In this document: positions 45,246 through 53,819 of the stretch, in pieces | Position numbering within the stretch: position 1 is the stretch's first letter | Layout: every line of letters begins with the position of its first letter | NCBI GenBank assembly: GCA_002898215.1 | Contig: BEIF01000004.1 | Span: 1-64,000, forward strand | Source: a bacterium HR29 | GTDB lineage: Bacteria > Chloroflexota > Dehalococcoidia > Tepidiformales > Tepidiformaceae | DNA length: 64,000 nucleotides | Direction of reading: 5' to 3' | Notes under the pieces: model-generated | Database searches by the model: none | The model's input: only the letters and a program-made list of their open reading frames with translations | Told to the model about the DNA's origin: nothing | Position numbers and translations under genes: made by a program

Positions 45246-46034
45246 ATGTCGCTCGAAGGTCGGGTAGCCCTCGTCACCGGGGGCGGCCGCGGGATCGGCC
45301 GCGCCATCGCCATCGGCCTGGCCCAGGACGGAGCGGATGTCGCCATCAACTACCGGCGGGACGAGCAGGCCGCGCTCGAGACGGTGGAGGAGATCCGGAA
45401 ATTGGGGCGCAAGGCGAAGGCGTACGCCGCCTCGGTGGACGATTTCGAGGCCGATAAGCGGATGGTGGAGGCCATCCTGGAGGAGTTCGGGCCGATCTCC
45501 ATCCTCGTGAACAACGCCGGTATCGCCAGCCGCGGGCTCTCGGTCGTCGATACGGACCCGTCGGAGGTGGTGCGGGTGGTCTCCACCCACGCGTTCGGAG
45601 CGCACTACCTCTGCAAGCTCGTGCTGCCTTCGATGCGGACCTGTCCCCGGGGAGACATCGTGATGATCTCGAGCGCGGCGACGAAGACGATGGCTGCCAA
45701 CGGAGCACCGTACAACATGGCGAAAGCCGCCCTGGAGGCGCTGGCCCTCACGCTCTACAAGGAGGAACGCCAGTTCGGTATCCATGTGAACATCGTGGCA
45801 CCGGGCCTGGTCGATACGGAGATGGGGCGGCGGCTCGCACGGGCCACCCAGGGCGTCCAGGATATCCATCAACTCGACCCGACGATGCCCTTCGGCCACG
45901 TCTGCTCGCCCGAAGAGGTTGCCGCCGTCGTCCGCTTCCTGGTGTCGGATGCTGCCAGCTACATCACTGGCGAGCGGATTTACGTCGATGGCGGCGGCAA
46001 TATCTTCGCCTACGACCGGGCGCGCACGAGCTGA
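45246..46034 (+). CDS. SDR family oxidoreductase, FabG-like
   Basis: The 262-residue classical SDR has TGGGRGIGRAIA (11-22), NNAGIAS (about 88), the catalytic serine in MISSAATK (about 140) and YNMAK (about 157-161). The C-terminus has the VDGGGN cofactor end. It reduces or oxidises a carbonyl with NAD(P)H; the substrate is unclear. AAGGAG precedes the ATG. A class II aldolase follows three bases later, suggesting a shared sugar or polyol pathway. Confidence 0.88.
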   Translation: MSLEGRVALVTGGGRGIGRAIAIGLAQDGADVAINYRRDEQAALETVEEIRKLGRKAKAYAASVDDFEADKRMVEAILEEFGPISILVNNAGIASRGLSVVDTDPSEVVRVVSTHAFGAHYLCKLVLPSMRTCPRGDIVMISSAATKTMAANGAPYNMAKAALEALALTLYKEERQFGIHVNIVAPGLVDTEMGRRLARATQGVQDIHQLDPTMPFGHVCSPEEVAAVVRFLVSDAASYITGERIYVDGGGNIFAYDRARTS

Positions 46035-46037
46035 GGC

Positions 46038-46589
46038 ATGCGGATGCCGAACAGAGAGGTCGCCGAGCAGTTCCGCGCGGTGGGGGAGGAGCTCGCGCGG
46101 CGCGGGCTCGTGACGACCCATGGGGGGAACCTGAGCGTCCGCACGGACGGCGGCTTCTGGATCACGGGGACGGGGAAGCGTCTCGGCTCGCTCACTGCCG
46201 CCGATCTGGCGTTCGTCGGCGACGACGGGACGGCTGCCGGGCCTGCACCGTCGAGCGATACGGCGATCCATGCGGCCGTCTATCGTGTGGCCGGTGCGGG
46301 GGCCGTCGCCCATGCCCATCCCGCGTGCGCGACGGCCTGGTCGCTCGCCGTCGACCCGTTCGTGCCCATCGACCACGAAGGGATCCTCATCCTCGGGGCA
46401 GTGCCAGTGGTTCCGCAGGACGAGGCGGTTGCCGAAACCGTCGCAGCAACGCTCCTGAGGCATCGGGCGGTGCTGGTGCGGGGGCACGGGGCGTACGCAG
46501 CCGGCGAGGACTTGTGGCAGGCCGCCCACTTCATCACAGCGCTCGAAGAGAGCGCCCGCATCGCCTGGTACCACAGGCTGCTGCAATGA
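46038..46589 (+). CDS. Class II aldolase/adducin family protein
   Basis: The 183-residue protein resembles fuculose-1-phosphate aldolase-like enzymes. It has THGGNLSVR (about 28-36, phosphate loop), the zinc histidines in AHAHPACATAW (about 93-97) and VRGHGAYAAGEDLWQAA (about 154). It would cleave a sugar phosphate with Zn2+. The start ATG is at 46038, with a second ATG two codons on. It is coupled to the SDR gene. Confidence 0.88.
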   Translation: MRMPNREVAEQFRAVGEELARRGLVTTHGGNLSVRTDGGFWITGTGKRLGSLTAADLAFVGDDGTAAGPAPSSDTAIHAAVYRVAGAGAVAHAHPACATAWSLAVDPFVPIDHEGILILGAVPVVPQDEAVAETVAATLLRHRAVLVRGHGAYAAGEDLWQAAHFITALEESARIAWYHRLLQ

Positions 46590-46602
46590 CGGCCGGCAAG
46601 GG

Positions 46603-47034
46603 CTACGCGCGCGGGTAGAGGAGGAGTTGGGTGCAGCGGAAGAGGGCAAGGGTTCGGCCCGCCGCATCACGGACCTCGGCGTCCCACACCTGGGTCGTGC
46701 GGCCGCCGTGGACCAGCCTCGCGGTGCACTCGATGACACCTTCGAGGACGGTGCCGAGGAAGTTCGTCTTCAGCTCGATGGTGGTGAAGCCGGTCGCCCC
46801 TTCGGGACGGGAGATGGTTGCGCCGTAACCGCAGCACGTATCGGCCAAGGCGACCACCGTCGCAGCATGGAGATACCCGTTCGGGGCAAGGTGGTGCGGC
46901 TGGAGGTCGATCCGCGCTTCCACGCGTCCCGGCTCGGCGGCGGTGACGCGCATGCCGAGAAGCCCCGGCAGGCGACCCATCGAGGCTTGGTTGAGCTCGT
47001 CGAGTAGCGGCTGGTCAGGGGTCGGTTGCTGCAT
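46603..47034 (-). CDS. PaaI family hotdog thioesterase
   Basis: The 143-residue protein is a hotdog-fold acyl-CoA thioesterase. Its signature HHLAPNGYLHAATVVALADTCCGYGA (about 52-77) has the catalytic Asp, followed by GFTTIELKTNFLGTVLEGVIECTARLVHGGRTTQVWDAEV. The ATG at 47034 is preceded by TAGGGT at seven bases; a longer start runs through the adjacent gene's promoter. It is divergent from the amidohydrolase. Confidence 0.88.
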   Translation of the reverse strand: MQQPTPDQPLLDELNQASMGRLPGLLGMRVTAAEPGRVEARIDLQPHHLAPNGYLHAATVVALADTCCGYGATISRPEGATGFTTIELKTNFLGTVLEGVIECTARLVHGGRTTQVWDAEVRDAAGRTLALFRCTQLLLYPRA

Positions 47035-47041
47035 GAAACTC

Positions 47042-47047
47042 ACCCTA
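47042..47047 (-). promoter_or_regulatory. -10 box of the thioesterase gene, leaderless type
   Basis: TAGGGT on the complement is seven bases before the ATG. Confidence 0.45.
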
Positions 47048-47079
47048 CCCGCCGGTGGATATTCCGGCAACCCGAGGGG

Positions 47080-47085
47080 TAGAGT
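47080..47085 (+). promoter_or_regulatory. -10 box of the amidohydrolase gene
   Basis: TAGAGT is eight bases before the ATG, although GGGGAGG in that gap could also serve as a ribosome site for a transcript from farther upstream. Confidence 0.4.
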
Positions 47086-47093
47086 CGGGGAGG

Positions 47094-47963
47094 ATGCCCG
47101 CCCCACACCTCGAGACCCCGCTGCTCGATGCCCATGTCCATCTCTTTCCGCCGGAGCAGCGTGTCGAGCGCTTCGCGCTTGCGGGAGCGGACCAGGCGTT
47201 CGCGGAGCTGTACGGGAATCCCGCGGCAACCATGGCGGACCTCGACGACTTGTTGGCGGCGATGGAGCGGGCCGGGCTGACGGGCGCCTTCGCTGCAGGT
47301 TTCGCCTTCGCCAGCGAGCGCGAGATTCGGCGTCAGAACGAGTACCTGCTCGCCTGTGCCGAAGAGACGGAGCGGCGTGTGGAAGCGCTCTGCAGCCTCA
47401 ACCTCGCCGCGGCGGGCTGGGAGCGCGAGGCCGAGCGCTGCCTGGCGGCTGGAGCGCTCGGGTTCGGCGAGCTGCGGCCGCGCCACCAGGGGTGGGACCC
47501 GCTGGGCGGCGAGGCCGAGCGGCTGTGCCGCCTCGCCGCCGAGGCGGGAGCGGTTTTGCTGTGGCACACGAGCGAGCCGGTCGGGCGCCGGTATCCTGGC
47601 AAGGAAGGGGGCATCACCCCCTGGGAGCTCTTCGCACTCGCCGAACGGCACTCGGACACGCTGCACATCGGAGCTCACCTCGGGGGCGGGCTCCCGTTCT
47701 TCTGGCAGATGCCGGACGTCCGGGATAGATTCCAAAACGTGTTCTTCGATACAGCAGCCGCATTTCTGCTGTACGATGGAGGCAGCGTGCGTCGCCTCGT
47801 CGACATGGCAGGAGCCGGCGCCGTGTTGCTCGGCTCCGATTTCCCGCTGGTAGACCCGGCGCGGCATCTGCGGAAGGTGCGCGCACAGCTCGAGGCGGAA
47901 GCAGCGAGGCGCGTGCTCGGTGGTAACGCGATGCGGATCATCGAACGAAGGCGAGGCAGATGA
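47094..47963 (+). CDS. Amidohydrolase family protein
   Basis: The 289-residue protein is an amidohydrolase-2-type TIM barrel. It has the metal motif LLDAHVHLF (9-17), a Glu in GFGELRPR (about 124), HTSEPV (about 160), GAHLGGGLPFF (about 200) and the final Asp in LGSDFPLVD (about 248). Substrates are often aromatic carboxylates or lactones, but this one is unknown. ATG at 47094 follows GGGGAGG. It overlaps thpR by ATGA. Confidence 0.85.
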   Translation: MPAPHLETPLLDAHVHLFPPEQRVERFALAGADQAFAELYGNPAATMADLDDLLAAMERAGLTGAFAAGFAFASEREIRRQNEYLLACAEETERRVEALCSLNLAAAGWEREAERCLAAGALGFGELRPRHQGWDPLGGEAERLCRLAAEAGAVLLWHTSEPVGRRYPGKEGGITPWELFALAERHSDTLHIGAHLGGGLPFFWQMPDVRDRFQNVFFDTAAAFLLYDGGSVRRLVDMAGAGAVLLGSDFPLVDPARHLRKVRAQLEAEAARRVLGGNAMRIIERRRGR

Positions 47964-48568
47964 GCGAGAACGGCACCGACAGCTGGCGTCTTTTCGTGGC
48001 CTGCGAAGTCCCGCAAGAAGTGAAGGACGCCATCGCAGGCGTCATCGGGCAGCTTCGGGAGCGCAGCGGCAACGCGGTGCGCTGGGTTCGCCCCGAAGGC
48101 GTGCACGTTACGCTGAAGTTCCTGGGCGAAGTGCCGCAGAAGAAGCTTCCCGCTATCAAGCTGGCGCTGCAGGAGGCAGTCAGCCGCCACTATCCGTTCA
48201 ACCTGGAATTCTCGAACATCGGGAGCTTCGGCGGACGCGAAGGCCTGCGCATCATGTGGATCGGCATCGCCGGGGACATCCTCCGGTTGGAGGCGCTGGC
48301 CCGGGACGTCAACCTTGCGCTCTCGGTGGTCGGCTTCGAGCCGGAGCGGCGTCCCTTCCGCCCCCACCTCACCCTGGGCCGCGTCCGCGACGAGGTGGGC
48401 ACCCGCCAGCGGGCCGAGCTCGAGGTCGAGGTCTACAAGACCGAGGTGCCCCAGTGCGCCTGGCGGACGAGCGAAATCACCCTGATGCGCAGCCGTCTCG
48501 GCCCCGGCGGAGCCCAGTACGACGTCATCGCCACCTTCCCGCTGAGGGCGCAAGTGCCGACACCGTGA
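47960..48568 (+). CDS. thpR: RNA 2',3'-cyclic phosphodiesterase
   Basis: The 202-residue 2H phosphoesterase has the paired motifs HVTLKFLG (about 49-56) and HLTLGRV (about 136-142). The opening WRLFVACEVPQEVKDAI is typical. It opens RNA 2',3'-cyclic phosphates, and homologues also ligate tRNA halves. It overlaps the amidohydrolase stop by four bases. Confidence 0.93.
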   Translation: MSENGTDSWRLFVACEVPQEVKDAIAGVIGQLRERSGNAVRWVRPEGVHVTLKFLGEVPQKKLPAIKLALQEAVSRHYPFNLEFSNIGSFGGREGLRIMWIGIAGDILRLEALARDVNLALSVVGFEPERRPFRPHLTLGRVRDEVGTRQRAELEVEVYKTEVPQCAWRTSEITLMRSRLGPGGAQYDVIATFPLRAQVPTP

Positions 48569-48590
48569 CAACGCCGTGAGAGAGAGGCGT

Positions 48591-48596
48591 TAGGAT
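48591..48596 (+). promoter_or_regulatory. -10 box of the Cas4-like nuclease gene, leaderless type
   Basis: TAGGAT lies nine bases before the ATG at 48606, with no ribosome site. Confidence 0.5.
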
Positions 48597-48605
48597 GGGC
48601 GCGCC

Positions 48606-49379
48606 ATGGACGGTGCGCCCGATCTGTTTCGTCTGAGCTACCGGAAAATCCGCTCCTTCCTCACCTGCAGGAAGCAGTACTGGTTCCGGTACTGCTCGGG
48701 AATCGAGCCCCCGCCGACAGCACCGAGCCCGGCAGCGCTCGTGGGAATCGCCGTGCATCGGGGGATGGCTGTGCTCACCGAATCCGGACACGAGGAGCTC
48801 GGCCGCCGGGCGATCGATGCGTACCTGCGGATGCCGGACCACACGGCGGTAGGTCCAGGCACGGAGGGATACGAACTGGCGCATGCGCTGTTCGAGGCAG
48901 GCATCGCCGCCCACCGCGAACTCGGTGGGCGCGACGCCCGCGCCGAAGTGGGGAGCTGGGCGCCCTGGCGTGCCGGCGGCATTACGTTGTGGGCCAAGGT
49001 CGATCGCGTCGAGCGGACGTCGCAGGGCGGATACCGGTTCATCGACTGGAAGACGGAGAGGCAGCTCCGGGTCGAAGAGACGGACCTCCAGCTCGACCTC
49101 GCCCACGTCATCGTCCGTACCGTTCTCCGCATCCCCGCCTCGGAAACGGTTGAGAGCGTCGCCTGGAACCTTCGTACGGACGAGCGGCGCGTCCGGGCCC
49201 TCGGCCGCGCCGACGCAAAGGCGGCGATGCAGTATGCCGCCGCGCTGGCCCAGCGCATGCGGACGTGCTCGGAATTTCCGCCCACGCCCGGACCCGCCTG
49301 CGGCTGGTGCGAATTCCGCAGCCTCTGCGAGGAAGCCTCCACCGACGTAGGCGCGTGGTTCGAGGAAGCGGACGAATAG
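48606..49379 (+). CDS. PD-(D/E)XK nuclease, RecB/Cas4-like, with Fe-S cysteines
   Basis: The 257-residue protein starts RLSYRKIRSFLTCRKQYWFRYCSG, a Cas4/AddB-type opening with the first cluster cysteine at about 21. The nuclease core has a histidine in GIAVHRGM (about 52) and WAKVDRVERTSQGGYRFIDWKTER, supplying the Asp and D-x-K residues (about 130-153). The C-terminus CGWCEFRSLC (about 236-245) completes a four-cysteine [4Fe-4S] set. It should cut DNA ends. No CRISPR or AddA helicase is nearby, so a repair role is more likely than spacer acquisition. Confidence 0.87.
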   Translation: MDGAPDLFRLSYRKIRSFLTCRKQYWFRYCSGIEPPPTAPSPAALVGIAVHRGMAVLTESGHEELGRRAIDAYLRMPDHTAVGPGTEGYELAHALFEAGIAAHRELGGRDARAEVGSWAPWRAGGITLWAKVDRVERTSQGGYRFIDWKTERQLRVEETDLQLDLAHVIVRTVLRIPASETVESVAWNLRTDERRVRALGRADAKAAMQYAAALAQRMRTCSEFPPTPGPACGWCEFRSLCEEASTDVGAWFEEADE

Positions 49380-49442
49380 GCAGCCTTTCGGGGTCGCGGA
49401 GCGGCGCTTACGATGCGGTGGAACCCCATCGAGGAGGAGTCG

Positions 49443-50369
49443 ATGCGCACGCCGCCCCCAGAGCCCACCGAAGCGGAGGTGCTGCGATACTTCGAGACGT
49501 GCTGCAATTGGGGACGATGGGGTCCCGATGACAGCGCCGGCACGATCAACCTCATCACGCCCGAGGTCCGCCGGCACGCTGCCGGGCTGGTGCGCTCCGG
49601 GCGGACGGTCTCGCTCTCGCGCCCGTGGAACACGGTGGGCGGGCCGGGCAACTGGAACCCCGCCCAACATTACCTCCGAGTGTGGGAGGACTTCTCGGTC
49701 GATTACCTCGGCATCCTCTTCCACGGATACGCGACGACCCACATCGATGCCCTCTGCCACGTCTTCTGGCGGGGCACGATGTGGAACGGGAAGCCCGCCT
49801 CGGACGTCACGTCGTTGGGAGCCCGCTCGGGAGACGTTGCCGCCTGGAAAGACGGCATCGTGACGCGCGGCGTCCTGCTCGACATCCCGCGGTTCCGGGG
49901 AGTCGAGTACGTCGAACTCGACCAGCCCATTCGTGGTTGGGAGCTGGAAGCGTGCGCCGAAGCGCAGGGGGTCGAGCTGCGCCCGGGCGATGCGGTGTGC
50001 GTGTACGGTGGTCGGGAGAAGTTCTACGCGGCCCATCCGGAGCGGGTGCCCGGAGTCCGGCCGCAGCCGGGGCTCCACGCCGACACCGTTCCGGTGTTCA
50101 AGAAGTACGATACCGCCCTCCTGGTGTGGGACATGATGGATCACCGGCCCACGCCGTACCGCACCTTCGAGGAGCCGCCGCGGGCCGGGGGGCCCGTGCA
50201 CGTGCTGGCCATCGTCTACCTCGGAATGCCGCTGCTCGACAACGCCCTCCTCGAACCGCTCGCCCAGGCGTGCGCCGAAGAAGGACGGTGGGAGTTCATG
50301 CTCACGGTGAACCCGCTCTACGTGCGCGGGGGCACGGGCTCGCCCGTGAACCCGGTGGCAGTCCTGTAG
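49443..50369 (+). CDS. Cyclase family (kynurenine formamidase-like) hydrolase
   Basis: The 308-residue protein resembles the cyclase/KynB family of metal hydrolases. It has WGPDDSAGTINLITPE (about 27-42), the metal site FHGYATTHIDALCHVF (about 93-108, HxxxD and H) and LRPGDAVCVYGGREKF. The ATG at 49443 has GGAGGAG eight bases upstream, which favours it over an ATG ten codons before. Formamidase or lactone cleavage is possible. Confidence 0.83.
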   Translation: MRTPPPEPTEAEVLRYFETCCNWGRWGPDDSAGTINLITPEVRRHAAGLVRSGRTVSLSRPWNTVGGPGNWNPAQHYLRVWEDFSVDYLGILFHGYATTHIDALCHVFWRGTMWNGKPASDVTSLGARSGDVAAWKDGIVTRGVLLDIPRFRGVEYVELDQPIRGWELEACAEAQGVELRPGDAVCVYGGREKFYAAHPERVPGVRPQPGLHADTVPVFKKYDTALLVWDMMDHRPTPYRTFEEPPRAGGPVHVLAIVYLGMPLLDNALLEPLAQACAEEGRWEFMLTVNPLYVRGGTGSPVNPVAVL

Positions 50370-50382
50370 CCGGGAGGCTGCC

Positions 50383-50871
50383 ATGGACGTGTTCGAACGG
50401 ATGGTGGAAGCGAACCGGGCGTACGCCGCAACCTTCGAGGGGGGAGGTCTCCCCGCGCCGCCGCGCCTGCGGCTTGCCATCGTAACCTGCATGGACGCGC
50501 GCATCGATCCGATGCGAGCGTTCGGGCTAGAGCCCGGCGACGCGCACGTGATCCGGAATGCAGGGGGCCGAGTGGCCGACGCCCTGCGCAGCCTGTGCAT
50601 CAGCCAACAGCTTCTGGGAACCGAGGCTGTGGCCATCGTCCACCACACCGGCTGCGGCATGGCGACCTTCCGCGACGACGACCTCCGCGAGCGGCTCCGA
50701 GCGCAAGGGGTCGTGGCCGACCACGTGGCCTTCCTGCCCTTTCGCGACGTCGACCAGGCCGTGCGCGATGACATCGCGCTGTACCGCTCCTCCCCCCTCG
50801 TACGCCAGGACATCCCCGTGCGGGGCTTCGTGTACGACATCGACTCCGGCCTCCTACGGGAGGTGGTTTGA
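50383..50871 (+). CDS. Beta-carbonic anhydrase
   Basis: The 162-residue enzyme has the beta-class zinc ligands: VTCMDARID (Cys about 36, with the Asp-Arg dyad) and VHHTGCGM (His about 87, Cys about 91). RNAGGRV is conserved between them. It interconverts CO2 and bicarbonate. It is short compared with the 200-220 residues of many beta enzymes, matching the compact subgroup. It is 13 bases after the cyclase and likely co-transcribed. Confidence 0.92.
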   Translation: MDVFERMVEANRAYAATFEGGGLPAPPRLRLAIVTCMDARIDPMRAFGLEPGDAHVIRNAGGRVADALRSLCISQQLLGTEAVAIVHHTGCGMATFRDDDLRERLRAQGVVADHVAFLPFRDVDQAVRDDIALYRSSPLVRQDIPVRGFVYDIDSGLLREVV

Positions 50872-50897
50872 GGTGCGACCGGAGCCCGCCTACCGGG

Positions 50898-50903
50898 TAC
50901 GCT
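50898..50903 (+). promoter_or_regulatory. -10 box of rpiB, leaderless type
   Basis: TACGCT lies nine bases before the ATG at 50913. The same hexamer is used by the rpsL and hrcA promoters. Confidence 0.55.
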
Positions 50904-50912
50904 AGCGGGACG

Positions 50913-51392
50913 ATGCGCATCGCCCTCGGGTGCGACCACGCCGGCTGGCCCCTGAAGGAGGGGATCGCCGACCTGCTGCGGCGGTTGGGACACCACGTCG
51001 TCGACGTGGGCGCGCACACGTTCGACCCGGACGACGACTACCCGGACTTCGCCTATGCGGTCGCCGAGCTCGTCGCTTCCGGCCGCTGCGCGCGGGGAAT
51101 CGTCATCTGCGGGAGCGGCGTCGGGGCGGCTGTGGTCGCGAACAAAGTTCCGGGAGTCCGGGCTGCGGTTTGCCACGACACCTTTTCCGCCCGCCAGGGC
51201 GTCGAGGACGACGACGTGAACGTGCTTTGCCTCGGGGCGCGCGTCGTGGGGCCTGGCTTGGCCCTCGACGTGGTGCGGGCCTGGCTCGAAGCCCGGTTCT
51301 CCGGGGAAAATCGGCATGCACGCCGCCTCGCGAAGCTCTTGGAAATCGAGGCGCGCTACGCACGGAAGCCGGAGCAGCCACGTGGGGACTGA
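50913..51392 (+). CDS. rpiB: Ribose-5-phosphate isomerase B family protein
   Basis: The 159-residue LacAB/RpiB protein begins MRIALGCDHAGWPLKEGI, with DYPDFAYAVAELV (about 50) and GIVICGSGVGAAVVANKVPGVRAAVCHDTFSAR (about 66-98), including the phosphate and catalytic Cys loop. It interconverts ribose and ribulose 5-phosphates. ATG at 50913 follows TACGCT with no strong ribosome site. The stop overlaps the Pgi-like gene by 11 bases. Confidence 0.92.
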   Translation: MRIALGCDHAGWPLKEGIADLLRRLGHHVVDVGAHTFDPDDDYPDFAYAVAELVASGRCARGIVICGSGVGAAVVANKVPGVRAAVCHDTFSARQGVEDDDVNVLCLGARVVGPGLALDVVRAWLEARFSGENRHARRLAKLLEIEARYARKPEQPRGD

Positions 51393-52914
51393 CGCCGAGG
51401 CCCACTTCCCGCCCGACTTCGCCGCCCGCACCGCCGAACGGCTCGAGGCCCTCGCCCATGAGGGCATCGTCGAGCGGATCTGGCAGGGCGACCATACCGT
51501 GTGGAAGCCGGAACCGCGGGAGGTGGCTGACCGGCTCGGTTGGCTCCGCGCGCCCACTTGGAGTGCGAAGCGAATCGGCGAGCTCGAACGCCTGCGGGAC
51601 GAGCTCCTCGGCGAGGGATTCACGGACCTCCTCCTCATGGGCATGGGGGGTTCCAGCCTGGCGGCAGCCGTCCTCGCCACCCTGGGGGAGCGCGTCGCCG
51701 GCCTCCGATTCCACCTGCTCGACTCCACGAACCCGGAGGAGATCATCGCCCTGGAGGCGCGGCTCGACCTGAACCGGACGTTCTTCCTGGTGGCGAGCAA
51801 ATCGGGTACGACGGTCGAAACGCGTTGCCACCTCGCCTACTTCCGAAGCCGGGTGCCGCACCCGCGGCAGTTCGCGGCCGTCACCGACGAGGGCACGCCG
51901 TTGGCTCGCAGGGCCGCGGAGGAGGGGTTCCGTCGGTTGTTCCTCAACCCGGCCGACATCGGGGGGCGCTACTCGGCGCTCTCCTACTTCGGGCTAGCGC
52001 CCGCTGTCCTCTGCGGGGTGCGCGTGGGCCCGCTGCTCGAAGCGGCGAGCGCCATGGCCGAGGCCTGTCGGGCGGCGCCTGCGGCGAACCCGGGAGCCTG
52101 GCTCGGGGTCGTGCTTGGAGCAGCGGCGTCGGAGGGACGGGACAAACTCCACCTCCTCCTTCCCCCCGAGGCAGCGCCGTTCGGCGCGTGGGTGGAACAG
52201 CTTGTCGCCGAATCGACGGGGAAGGAGGGGCGCGGCATCCTGCCCGTCCTGGGCGACGGGCTGCCGCCGGACGAGCAAGGGTGGGCCGACCGGCTCGTCG
52301 CCGCCCACGGGCGCCACCTGCCCGAGCTCGGCCCCGGGGTCCCCGGAGTTCGACTGCCGGGGCTGGAGCGGACCGAGCGCCTGGGAGCCGAGTTCTTCCG
52401 TTGGGAGTTCGCAACGGCGGTCGCCGGCCACCTTCTCGGCATCAACCCGTTCGACCAGCCGAACGTCCAGGAGGCGAAGGACGCGACGGCGCTCGCCCTC
52501 GCAGGGCGCCTGCCGCGGGCAGAGGCCGAACCCCTCGGCGATGTCCTCGGGGCCGCCGGGCCGGGCTCGTACGTCGCGCTCCTCGCCTGGTTGTCCGAAA
52601 CGGACGAGCACATCGCACGCCTCGAGGCGGCGGCAGAAGCGCTGCGCGTCCGAACCGGATGCCCGGTGACGATCGGCTTCGGGCCGCGATATCTTCACTC
52701 CACCGGCCAACTCCACAAGGGTGGTTCCGCCCGGGGCGTGTTCGTCCAGGTGGTGGGGCACCGGAGCCGAGACCTGCCGGTCCCGGGGGAGACGTTCACC
52801 TTCGGCGAGCTCTTCGACGCCCAGGCGCAGGGCGACCTCGCCTCGCTGCGAGCGCGGGGGCGCCGGGTCGCCCGGGTCACCCTGGAGGAGTTGGAAGCGT
52901 ACCTCGGCTGCTAA
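51382..52914 (+). CDS. Glucose-6-phosphate isomerase-like protein
   Basis: The 510-residue protein has two SIS domains with MGMGGSSLAAAVL (about 90), VASKSGTTVETRCHLAYF (about 138) and GINPFDQPNVQEAKD (about 355). This version of Pgi is the one often fused to transaldolase, though no transaldolase part is present. It would interconvert glucose and fructose 6-phosphates. The GTG at 51382 follows GGAGC within rpiB, so the two are coupled. Its TAA shares CTAA with the convergent GT2 gene. Confidence 0.86.
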   Translation: MGTDAEAHFPPDFAARTAERLEALAHEGIVERIWQGDHTVWKPEPREVADRLGWLRAPTWSAKRIGELERLRDELLGEGFTDLLLMGMGGSSLAAAVLATLGERVAGLRFHLLDSTNPEEIIALEARLDLNRTFFLVASKSGTTVETRCHLAYFRSRVPHPRQFAAVTDEGTPLARRAAEEGFRRLFLNPADIGGRYSALSYFGLAPAVLCGVRVGPLLEAASAMAEACRAAPAANPGAWLGVVLGAAASEGRDKLHLLLPPEAAPFGAWVEQLVAESTGKEGRGILPVLGDGLPPDEQGWADRLVAAHGRHLPELGPGVPGVRLPGLERTERLGAEFFRWEFATAVAGHLLGINPFDQPNVQEAKDATALALAGRLPRAEAEPLGDVLGAAGPGSYVALLAWLSETDEHIARLEAAAEALRVRTGCPVTIGFGPRYLHSTGQLHKGGSARGVFVQVVGHRSRDLPVPGETFTFGELFDAQAQGDLASLRARGRRVARVTLEELEAYLGC

Positions 52915-53819
52915 CGCGCCATGCGGCCGGGGCCCATCGCGCCGCGGGCGAAGTCCCACAGCCCCCACCACGTAGCCCGGCAGAGATCCCACCGGCCGCG
53001 CAGAGCCCAGAGCGCCGTGCGCACGGCGCGGGCGGCGAGGAAGTAGGCGAGGAAGAGGGCGAAGCGCGGCCGGGAGACGTGCTTCCGGAGCAGGTAGGGC
53101 CGATTACGGGTGAGGTAGTACACCCCGAACGGCGTGGTTTGGCCCCCGATGGTCGCGCCTTTGCGATGGTACACGACCGCCGTGGGCTGGTAGAGGATGC
53201 GGAACCCCGCCTCGCGCGCCCGGCGGCAGAAGTCGGTGTCGTCGTAGTACACGAAGAAGGCGTCGTCGAGCAGCCCGACGGCCTGGAAACAGCGCAGGGG
53301 GACGAGCAGACAGGAGAGGTTTGCGACCTCGACCGCGTGCGGGTAGGCGTCGGCCGGGCGCTCCGGACGGCCGAAGGTGCGCTCGCGCCACCTTCCGCGC
53401 GTCCAATCGAAGGTGCCGACGGCGTCGTCGAGGATTCCGGGACGGCCGGCGAGGTACGTCTTGGGGGCGACCAGCGTCCGCTCGTCGGCGAGGGCGAGGA
53501 GCCGCTCGACGAGGTCCGGCTCCGGTTCGGTGTCGTCGTTGAGGAAGAGGACGTAATCGGGCGGGTGCTCGGCGGCGAGCAGCTCCCGCAGGATGCGGTT
53601 GCAGGCCCCGGTGAACCCGAGGTTGCGGGCGTTGCCGACGATATGCGCCTGGGGGAGGAGCTCCCGAAGGAGCCCGGGTGTCCCGTCGGCGGAGTTGTTG
53701 TCGGCCACCCAGATTTCGAGCTGCGGATAGCTGAGTCGGGCAACAGCCGCCGCGTACTCGGGGATGTGGTCAGCGGCGTTCGTCGTCACCGTGAGGATAG
53801 CCACGCGCGGAGGCGTCAT
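52911..53819 (-). CDS. Glycosyltransferase family 2
   Basis: The 302-residue GT-A enzyme has VAILTVTTNAADHIPEYAAAVARLSYPQLEIWVADNNSADG (about 6-46), NLGFTGACN (about 66), VLFLNDDTEPEPDLVERL (DD metal site, about 88-106) and DDAFFVYYDDTDFCRRAREAGF (about 190). It is of the rhamnosyltransferase type. The C-terminal 60 residues are hydrophobic and basic, so it may bind the membrane. It overlaps the ABC ATPase stop by four bases, forming an exporter operon. Confidence 0.9.
   Translation of the reverse strand: MTPPRVAILTVTTNAADHIPEYAAAVARLSYPQLEIWVADNNSADGTPGLLRELLPQAHIVGNARNLGFTGACNRILRELLAAEHPPDYVLFLNDDTEPEPDLVERLLALADERTLVAPKTYLAGRPGILDDAVGTFDWTRGRWRERTFGRPERPADAYPHAVEVANLSCLLVPLRCFQAVGLLDDAFFVYYDDTDFCRRAREAGFRILYQPTAVVYHRKGATIGGQTTPFGVYYLTRNRPYLLRKHVSRPRFALFLAYFLAARAVRTALWALRGRWDLCRATWWGLWDFARGAMGPGRMAR

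Noticed and set aside
48606-49379. CRISPR-associated Cas4
   Set aside because: The protein is Cas4-like, but no repeats or other cas genes are in the window, so a general RecB-type nuclease is the safer call.
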